Source: Cherax quadricarinatus
Taxonomy: Eukaryota > Arthropoda > Malacostraca > Decapoda > Parastacidae
Assembly: GCF_038502225.1 (NCBI RefSeq)
Contig: NC_091311.1
Span: 33,694,296 to 33,758,295 of the forward strand
Reading direction: 5' to 3'
Length of the DNA: 64,000 nucleotides
The notes under the pieces are model-generated. The model was not told the DNA's origin. It searched no databases and saw only the letters and a list, made by a program, of their open reading frames with translations. Each line of letters opens with the position of its first letter. Position 1 is the stretch's first letter. Position numbers and translations under genes: made by a program. This document shows, piece by piece, positions 56,947 through 64,000 of this stretch.

Positions 56947-58005
56947 AACCCTTTGACTGTTTCGGTCATATATATATGTCTTACGAGCCACCATGTTTGA
57001 CGTATATATACTCATAAATTCTAGCGGCTTCAAATCAAACAGGAGAAAGCTGGTAAGCCCACATGTGAGAGAATGGGTCTGTGTGCACCATATAAAATAA
57101 AATCCTGCAGCATGCACTGCATAATGAGAAAAAAAACTCCAAAAGTGTTTTTGGATTAAAATGCCGACTTTGTGGTGTATTTTCATATAGTATTTATGGT
57201 TGTATTCTCGTTTTCTTGGTCTCGTTTGATAGAATGGAAAACATATTATAGAAATAGAGGTGATTTTGATTGATTTTACTATGAAAAGAACCTTGAAATG
57301 GAGCTCAAAGTAGGGGAAATGTTTGATTTTTGCCAATGTTCAAAAGTAAACAAATGATGTCATTGTCCAATAAATGTCCAACTAGCCATTCTAATATGCA
57401 GTCATGAATGGGTTGACATTATTTATACAATTATTACAGTATTGCAGTAGTCTGCATAACAGTAAATCCTCTATTTTTTGTTTGAATAAAAATTCAAAAT
57501 AGAAAGCAAGAGTAATATCAGAGGGGGCCTGAAGACGTGACTGATGAACAAAGAAAATGTTATTTTACAGCCAAGAATGTCTGCACTGTTCATTCTGGAC
57601 CTTATTTTGAAATTGGCATATTTTTTAATTTGTGTGAAATTGGACAAATTGCAAATTTCTGACCACGTTACTGGGTAGTTGAAATCGGTAAATGGGCAGT
57701 TTCTTGTACTCAATCGATAGAACAAATGGAGTTCTAAAGAAATAGCTATGAGTTTGGTCGACTGGAACAATGGAATTAGCCAAAAATAAGGCTCAAATTG
57801 GGTGAAATCGCTAATTCGTAAATATCACCAAGGTCGCTAACTTCGTGAGAGCGTAATTCCATAAGTTTTCCATCAAATTTCATTCTTTTGGTGCCATTAC
57901 CATCGGGAAAAGATTTTCTATCATTTCATAATCTTTTTTTTTTTTTTTTAAATTTTTCGACACCAGACACCTCAGGATTTGGGGTTGTGACAGTCAAAAG
58001 GTTAA
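56947..58005 (+). mobile_element. pB7: piggyBac MITE
   Basis: Left CCCTTTGACTGTTTCGGTCA (TTAA changed to CTAAA), right CAGTCAAAAGG with TTAA at 58002-58005. Interior as pB3 (TTCAAATCAAACAGGAGAAA, ATTCATTCTGGACC-like 57590). No gene. Part of its middle (57319-57420) resembles the arm of the foldback element at 20435-22285. Confidence 0.85.
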
Positions 58006-58010
58006 TGATT

Positions 58011-58286
58011 TTAACCCTTTCAGGGTCCGTGCCATAGATCTACGGCTATACGTTGAGGGTCCAAACCGTACATTTATGCCATGAACTCAGCTCACTCTGA
58101 TAAGCTGTGAGCGGTAAATTTGGGCCTAGATACAAGAGAATACATCTATTTGGTGTGTGTGCACCACATAAAACATATCCTGCAGCACACAGTGCATAAT
58201 GAGAGAAAAAAACCGAGACCGTAATTTTCGATTAAAATATCGACTTTGCAGTGTTCTTTTTTTTTTGTATGTTTTTTATAGTTGTA
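58011..58286 (+). mobile_element. pB8: piggyBac left end with GATC-type core, truncated
   Basis: TTAA 58011-58014, CCCTTTCAGGGTCCGTGCCA, first core CATAGATCTACGG (58032-58044), second core decayed (CGTACATTTATGCC). Six bases separate it from pB7. It is cut by Tg11 at TA; no right end is identified. Confidence 0.75.
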
Positions 58287-58676
58287 CAGTGGACCCTCGA
58301 GTTTTGGCAGCATCGACTTGCGTGAAATCCGACTTTTGGCAAGTTTTTTTTGGCAAAATTTGGCCTCGAGTTTCGTGATGAGACTCGTGATTCGGCGACC
58401 ATCCAGTACCCGTCCACCCATCACCGTGCACACAAAGCCAGTCTCCCATGCCATTTACGCTTGGTGTGCCATTGTTTACCAACACGTGACCATCACTCCG
58501 CAGGTTCATACGTAATAATCCATTTTTTATTTTTATATGCATGTACAGTTATACCCACCTCAGTTTGGTTCCTTCAGTTTTGGACTAATTTTGGCTAATA
58601 ATTTCAAATTTCCAAATTCCCCCAACCTCGATTCTGCATAAGTCATTCCAATTTCTTTTCTCCTTTTATTTTTTAA
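58287..58676 (+). mobile_element. Tg11: Tigger-like left end with GAGTTTTGGC words
   Basis: CAGTGGACCCTCGAGTTTTG, preceded by TA. The words GAGTTTTGGC, GACTTTTGGC, GAGTTTCGTG and GATTCGGCG recur in the first 110 bp. Tigger leader features follow (GTGTGCCATTGTTTACC). No gene; the 3' side (CAGTTTTGGACTAATTTTGG, CCTCGATTCTGCATAAG) is decayed and stops at pB9. Confidence 0.75.
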
Positions 58677-59094
58677 ACCCCTTTGACTGTCAAAAAGGGG
58701 CCCAATTTGAAGTTCCCCTGGTGTCAAAATATTAAAAAAAAATTATTTTCTTTAAAAAAATTTAAATTTTTTTGTTGTTTGCCCCCCAAAAATTTTCCCT
58801 CAGTATTTTCCGGATATAGAGGCATGGGTTTTGCAAAAAAACCCGGGCACAGGGCACGCCTTTCCCCCGGAAAAACTTTGTTTGTATTTGAAGGTTTTTT
58901 TTTCACTTTTTTTTTTTTTACATAACTTGGCCTGTGGAAAAGTAAGGAAGTACATATATACACTCGTTGAACAAACCAATAAACACAAAACATAATTATC
59001 AATATTTTTTAAAAACTTGTTTAAAAACAAACAATAAAAAAAATTTTTATTATATTGTTCTATAATATAAAACCAATATAAGTCATAACATACC

Positions 59095-59460
59095 CTAGAA
59101 GTTCTGTAGCTTGTGGAACTCTGTGACATGGTGTATAAAAGGGGTGTTTCTTTTCACAAAAACATGGTGTCATACCAGGGGTTTTTTAACTCTCACACAT
59201 AAAACATGGTGTCATACACAGTGGTTTTACCCCCCTCCAAAAAACCCTGGTGTCATACAAAATGGTGTTTTACACCTAAACACAAAAACATTGTAACAAA
59301 AAAAGGTGTTTTACCTCCCCCACACAAAAACCCCAGTTTTTTACAATGGTTTTTTACACTCTCCCCAAAAAAATGGTGTGTGCATTTTTTTGAATTTTTT
59401 TTGTGCAAAGAAAAACCCCTCTCTAGCATTTTTCTTAAATATTGCGGCAGTTGTTTATTG
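59095..59460 (-). pseudogene. piggyBac C-terminal region, expanded and broken
   Basis: On the minus strand the segment corresponding to CEECKTPLCMKTCFKELH is present, but its central part (ATGGTGTCATACA/CACAAAAACATGGTG) is repeated several times between 59125 and 59380. Many small indels occur. No frame survives. Confidence 0.6.
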
Positions 59461-60060
59461 TTACCCTAGGTAAATGGTCTTTCACCCTTCCTTCTAATTT
59501 CCTTCATTCCTTTCCTACCTGGAACCTGGGGGGCATTCCACCTCTCTTCCTACATTCCTTATCTGTCCTTTTATTTTTTCCTTCCTTTCTTTATCCTTTT
59601 CATTCACTTCCCCTTCTTGCTTCGGGCTATAATATATATACACATATATAGTCACTAGATACTTTCATAAAACTGCTATTATCCCCCTTCATCAAGCTTT
59701 TTCTTGTGTGCAGTGTGTGGCTTATAATTGTTTAGTCAGGGTGGGCAGCTGTCAAAAGACATATTGTCCATTAGTCACCCTACCCCTTCAAAACAAGGGG
59801 GTAGTCTTTTCCCCCCTCCATTCTATCAAATTATCTTTCCCCCCTCATTCTACTCTTTTAAATCTGTCTCTCTTTCTCTTTTTATCTATCTCTGTCTCAC
59901 AAATTTAAAAAATACAACTTCATGTGGTTTTCCTAGGATAACCCAAAAAAACAGACAAATCTATCTCTTGAAGATGTGGTAAAATGATGACCATCTTTTG
60001 GCTCTCTCTGAGACAGGCTGACGGATGGGCGGGGTTTTGAACGAAAAAAGAAGACGACAA

Positions 60061-61366
60061 ATGTTTGGTCTTCTTCTTTTTCTTCCCCTTTTTCTTCTTC
60101 TTCTTCTTTTCTTCTTCTTTTTTTTTTCTTTTTTTTCTTTCTTCTTCTTCTTTTTCTTTTTCCTTCTTCTTCTTCTCCTCCTTCTTCTTTTTCCCCTCTT
60201 TTTCTTCTCCTCCCTTTTTCTTTTCTCCTTTTCTTCTTCTCCTCCTTCTTCTTCTTTTTCCTTTCTTCTTCTCCTCCTTCTTCTTCTTCTCCTCCTTCTT
60301 CTTCTTTCTCCTCCTTTTCTTCTTCTCCCCCCTTTCCCTTTTTTTTCTCCTCCTTCTTCTTCCCTCCTCCTTCTTCTTCTTCTCCTCCTTCTTCTTCTTC
60401 TCCTCCTTCCTTCTTCTCCCCCTTCTTCTTCTTCTCCCCCCTTTTCTTCTCCTCCTTTTTCTTCTCCTCCTCCCTTTTTCTCCCCCTCCCTTTTTCTTCT
60501 CCCCTCCTTCTTCTTCTCCTCCCCCTCCTTCTTCTTCTCCTCCTCCTTCTTCTTCTCCTCCTCCTTTTTTTTCTCCTCTCCTTCCCCTTTCCTCCTTCTT
60601 CTTCTTCTCCTCCTTTTCTTCTTCTCCCCCTTCTTCTTTTTCTCCTTCTTCTTTTCTCCTCCTTCTTCTTCTTCTCCTCCTTCTTCTTCCTTTCCTCCTC
60701 CTTTTTTTTCTTCCTCTTTCTTCTTTTCTCCTCCTTCTTCTTCTTCTCCTCCTTCTTCTTCTTTTTCCCCTTTTCTTCTCCCCCTTCTTCTTCCTCCTCC
60801 TTCTTCTTTTTCCTCCTCCTTTTTTTTCTCCTCCTTTTTTCCTCCCCCTTCTTCTTCTTCTCCTCCTTCTTCTTCTTCTCCTCCTTCTTCTTTTCTCCTT
60901 CTTCTTCTTTTCCTTTTCTTCTTCTCCTCCCTTTTTTTCTTCTCCTCCTTTTCTCCTCCTTCTTCTCCTCCTTCTTTCCTCCTTCTTCTCATCCCTTCTT
61001 CCCCCCTTCTTCTCCTCCTTCCCCCTTTCCTCCTCCTCCTCCCTCCCTCCTTCCTCCTCCCTCCCTCCTTCCTCCTCCCTCCCTCCTTCCTCCTCCTCCC
61101 TCCTTCCTCCTCCTCCCTCCTTCTTCCTCCCTCCCTCCTTCCTCCTCCTCCCTCCTTCCTCCTCCTCCCTCCTCCTCCCTCCCACCTCCTCCCTCCTTCT
61201 TCCTCCGCCCTCCTTCTTCCTCCTCCCTCCTCCCTCCTTCTTCCTCCTCCCTCCTTCTTCCTCCTCCCTCCTTCCTCCTCCTCCCTCCTTCCTCCTCCTC
61301 CCTCCTTCCTTCCTCTTCCTCCTTCCTTCCTCCTCCTCTTCTTCCCCCTCCTCCTCCTCCTCCTCC
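60061..61366. repeat. Long polypyrimidine/polypurine tract, about 1.3 kb
   Basis: Almost pure pyrimidine on the plus strand: TTC, TTCTCC and TCCTCC units, grading from T-rich at the left to C-rich (TCCTCCCTCC) at the right. It interrupts the transposase N-terminal codons between CTGAAAGCAAT-like sequence and the shared block. Long open frames on both strands (Ser/Pro/Phe/Leu and Glu/Lys/Arg/Gly) come only from the base bias. Confidence 0.97.
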
Positions 61367-61480
61367 ATTGCTTTTGGTCTCAAACTCCTCGAAATCATGA
61401 AATTGATCTTCATTGACACTTCCATCGTGTTAGAGCATCACTTGGGAAGAGAAGAGTCCCAGATTTGCAGGGAAGTCACA
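61367..61480 (-). pseudogene. piggyBac transposase N-terminal stub
   Basis: The minus strand gives SMKINFMISRSLRPKAMEE: the equivalent of EDEFHGSEKFMTESN in pB2, diverged and run into the purine tract. It is only a remnant. Confidence 0.6.
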
Positions 61481-61720
61481 TATTTCTTACCGCTAGACAT
61501 GCTGAAAAAGGACGACTGAAATGGTATTCCCACAATGCACCACTGGCTCCCCGATTTTTTTTATATGGTGCACACTGACCATGGAGACCCATTCTCTCAC
61601 ATGTGGGCCTACCAGCTTTCTCCTGCTTGATTTGAAGCCGCTAGAATTTATGCGTATAGATACGTCAAACACGGTATCTCCTATGACTTACATATATGAC
61701 CGCGACAGTCAAAGGGTTAA

Positions 61721-62029
61721 CCTGCTTACTTTTAGCCCTAGCCATGATTCCAATGAATAAAAGAAATGCTTCTCATTATGTAAAGCACCTACACAGTACA
61801 TCATCCATTAAAGATAAGGTGGCTTTGAAGCCACTGTCGGTTGTCATGAGTTCAGTCTCATGAAGCAGGAGAATGTGCTTTATTATTACGCTAATATCAA
61901 CACTACAGCTTATTTGCCTATCACAATTGATCTAATATGACATAAGAAACAATATAAATAACATAAAACATGTTAAATACTCCAGAATGAATAATATTTG
62001 GCATAACACCGAGCAGTTCGACAGAGTTA
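61721..62029. other. No gene seen
   Basis: About 310 bp of AT-rich DNA between pB9 and pB10. A small inverted word (GTGGCTTTGAAGCCAC) is at 61820-61835; nothing else is recognisable. Confidence 0.5.
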
Positions 62030-63105
62030 TTAACCCTTTGAGGGTTTCGGACATACTAGTACGGCTTACGACCCAGGGTTTTTGACGTACTAGTACGCCT
62101 AAATTCTAGCGCCCTCAAATCTAGTGGGAGAAAGCTGGTAGGCCTTCATATGAAAGAATGGATCTATGTGGTCAGTGTGCACAGTCTAAAAAAAATCCTG
62201 CAGCACAAAGTGCATAATGAGAAAAAAAAACTTTGACCATTTTTTTGGAATAAAACAGCGACTTTGCACTGTATTTTCGTATGGTATTTATTGTTGTATT
62301 CTAGTTTTCTTGGTCTCATTTTATAGAATGGAAGACATACTACAGAAATTGAGATGATTTTGACTGGTTTTACAGTGAAAGATACCTTGAAATTGAGCTC
62401 AAAGTGGCAGAAATGTTCGATTTTTACCAAATTTCAAAAGTAAACAAATCGTGCCAAGCATGCAATACACGTCAACTGGTGAGTCTAATATTCTTTTACA
62501 AGTGCACCAATAATATTTATACCATTTTTTACACTAATGCAGTAGTCTGCATAACAGTAAATCTTATATTTTTTGTGAGTATAAAAATTCAAAGTGGATA
62601 ACAAAAGAATATAAGAGGGGCCTTGAGACGTGACTAATGACCAGAGAAAATGTCATTTTAGTGCCAGGAATGTCTTTCTTGTTTATTCTGGACCCTATTC
62701 GGAAATTGGCATCTTTTGAAATTTGTGTGAAATTGGCAAAATTGCTAAATTCTGACCACTGTACTGGATAGTTGAATTTCATAAATGGGTGGTTTCTTGC
62801 ACCCATTCGATAGAAAAAATGGAGTTCTAGCGAAATATTCATGTTTTTTTGTCGACTAGTACAGTGGAATTGGCCGAAAATGGGGCTCAAAGTGGGCAAA
62901 ATCGCCGATGCGTAAAAATCGCCGAGACCGCTAACTTTGCGAGAGCATAATTCCGTAAGTTTTCCATCAAATTTCAAACTTTTGGTGTCCTTATGATCGG
63001 GAAAAGATTCTCTATCTTTTCATAAGAGAAAATAATTTTTTTTTTAAATTTGGCCGACCCTGAGAACGAGTTTCGGAGAGGGCCTGTCGACCCTCAAAGG
63101 GTTAA
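62030..63105 (+). mobile_element. pB10: piggyBac MITE, 1068 bp, GAGGGT ends
   Basis: TTAA at 62030-62033 and 63102-63105. Left CCCTTTGAGGGTTTCGGACA, right (reverse) CCCTTTGAGGGTCGACAGG. Paired palindromes TACTAGTA at 62054-62061 and 62088-62095. The interior aligns with pB3 and pB7 along its length. No transposase. Confidence 0.95.
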
Positions 63106-63520
63106 GAGGATATGGTAAACAAATACCATTCTCCTCTCCCTGTCTTGGTGGCTTATATTAGAGAAAAAGGAGTATAGCACAGGGATATGATATACATTCG
63201 TACTCCACCATAAACATGAAACAAAAAAGTTATTTTCTCTCTATAGATTATCACACATAGCAGCCTATGTGTAGAGAACCTAGGATAACCCCAAAAAAGC
63301 CAACGTGCCTTATTTTTAGTACCTGGCTTGGATTAGCCATATATGATTTTTGGTAAATATTCGATTCCCAGCCAGGGTAGAAACATTAAGCATGTTTCTT
63401 TACACCTGTTGTCTATGTTTACCCATCAGTAAATGGGTACCTGGGTGTTAGCCGACTAGTGTGGGTGTTATCGTGGGACACTGACCTAATTTTCTTGAAA
63501 TACTCAGCGTAACAAGTGCC
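63106..63520 (+). mobile_element. SINE-related pieces, partial
   Basis: After about 130 bp of unassigned sequence, 63244-63325 is a reversed piece of the (CTTA)n SINE (GATTATCACACATAGCAGCC, GTGTAGAGAACCTAGGATAA). From about 63366, B-box-like ATTCGATTCCCAGCC and GTTTCTTTACACCTGTTGTC, GGGTACCTGGGTGTTAGCCG match the body of the tRNA-type SINE. The head and tail are incomplete. Confidence 0.55.
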
Positions 63521-63689
63521 TTTCTATATAGTAGTATGTCACTCGTATTGTAGACAGAGACCCTTGTATTGTAGATAGTCTTAATGACCCTCATGTAGTA
63601 GTCTTTTTAGTATGATAATAAGATGTTATCTTCATTATAGAATAATACGAAAATATTATAACATTTATATTATAATAATAAGGTAAAAG

Positions 63690-63822
63690 GACTCCAATGG
63701 AAATAAGTCACTGTGTCTGACTTTTTTGGGTTATCCTAGGTTCTCTACACATATGCTGCTATGTATGATAATTCTATGTAACTGTATTTGTGTATACCTG
63801 AATAAACTTACTTACTTACTGA
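63690..63822 (+). mobile_element. SINE with (CTTA)n tail, plus strand
   Basis: CTCCAATGGAAATAAGTCAC, TTTTTTGGGTTATCCTAGGT, TCTCTACACATATGCTGCTA, then AATAAACTTACTTACTTAC. This copy shows the family orientation: the tail contains AATAAA and ends in CTTA repeats. Confidence 0.75.
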
Positions 63823-63870
63823 TGTCAGCTAGGCCTGTATATCTTGTACACGTACATGTAGTAAATAAAG

Positions 63871-63871
63871 A

Positions 63872-63907
<36 letters not shown>
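63871..63907. repeat. (ATT)n microsatellite
   Basis: About 12 units of ATT between SINE-like sequence and a LINE fragment. Confidence 0.95.
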
Positions 63908-63909
<2 letters not shown>

Positions 63910-64000
63910 TATGGATTTGGAAAAGGCGTATGACAGGGTGGATAGGGGGGCAATGTGGCAGATGTTGCAGGTGTATGGTTTAGGAGGTAGGTTACTGAAA
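63908..64000 (+). pseudogene. RTE-like LINE RT fragment at window edge
   Basis: MDLEKAYDRVDRGAMWQMLQ then VYGLGGRLLK: motif A and the following helix, in an open frame, running off the window. Same family as 32304-33630. Confidence 0.82.

Larger units (their letters stand above)
58677..61720 (-). mobile_element. pB9: composite piggyBac element, both ends present
   Basis: The left (3') end AAACCCCTTTGACTGTC; the right (5') end GACAGTCAAAGGG with TTAA 61717-61720. Read on the minus strand: 5' UTR with paired cores, N-terminal coding stub, about 1.3-kb purine tract, the non-coding block shared with 1-240 and 8951-9160, a decayed 13-bp minisatellite (59462-59635), the C-terminal domain and 3' UTR. 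It shows that the repeats at 1-880 belong inside a piggyBac element. Confidence 0.8.

Noticed and set aside
59920..61425. 501-aa Glu/Lys/Arg/Gly frame and overlapping Ser/Pro/Leu frames on the other strand
   Set aside because: They exist only because the polypyrimidine tract lacks stop codons; composition follows base bias and the frame joins an element remnant to an unrelated block.

Overview
The window reads as repeat-dense, non-genic DNA from an animal, most probably a decapod crustacean. This rests on transposable-element families I recognise as common in crayfish, lobster and shrimp sequence: pogo/Tigger-like elements whose protein starts MGPKKASSANP, piggyBac elements starting CCCTTTGACTGT at TTAA, CR1 with an 8-bp tail, and tRNA-derived SINEs. 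The taxon is inferred, not proven. I found no host gene, rRNA, free-standing tRNA or CRISPR array. Almost all coding potential belongs to transposases and reverse transcriptases, nearly all broken.

Layout. 1-1574: right part of a composite piggyBac (pB1) with a 13-bp minisatellite. 1703-2995: Tigger copy Tg1. 3200-5490: old element ends and sequence I cannot name. 5494-14402: an RTE-like LINE carrying pB2 and followed by Tg2 (8555-11284); the LINE RT continues at 11287-11466 and 14201-14402, split by a CAGTAGGGCC element (Ch1) that itself carries pB3. 14403-17901: Ch2 split by Tg3, then Ch3. 17991-20310: Tg4, with the only full-length open transposase frame (596 aa). 20435-22285: a foldback element with a 12-bp satellite core. 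22325-22958: two MITEs. 23788-26702: a nearly intact LINE with a restriction-like endonuclease. 27366-32303: Tigger ends enclosing two arrays of about 1.7 kb rich in CAGCTG. 32304-37173: a reversed RTE-like LINE, then Tg6, a MITE and Tg7. 37174-45757: one LINE split by pB4 and by a second LINE that is split by CR1. 46066-51643: LINE fragment, pB5 with nested MITE, LINE and SINE, then pB6. 51945-56700: Tg8, Ch4, Tg9, Tg10 and trinucleotide tracts. 56947-63105: pB7 to pB10, including a composite with about 1.3 kb of polypyrimidine. 63106-64000: SINE pieces and a LINE fragment.

How the parts relate. Tigger, MITE and CAGTAGGGCC elements sit at TA and piggyBac at TTAA, so insertion order can be read by removing layers. 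The window even holds the unoccupied version of one piggyBac site (54495-54498 against 12786-13856). Tg4 is the only plausible source of transposase for the deleted Tigger copies and the roughly 200-bp MITEs.

The most interesting signal is in the element ends. In piggyBac copies a pair of short palindromes 33-34 bp apart changes core sequence together from copy to copy. In Tigger copies a short word repeated several times near both ends switches as a set. Both look like transposase binding sites diversifying in concert. This is an inference that needs genome-wide alignment.
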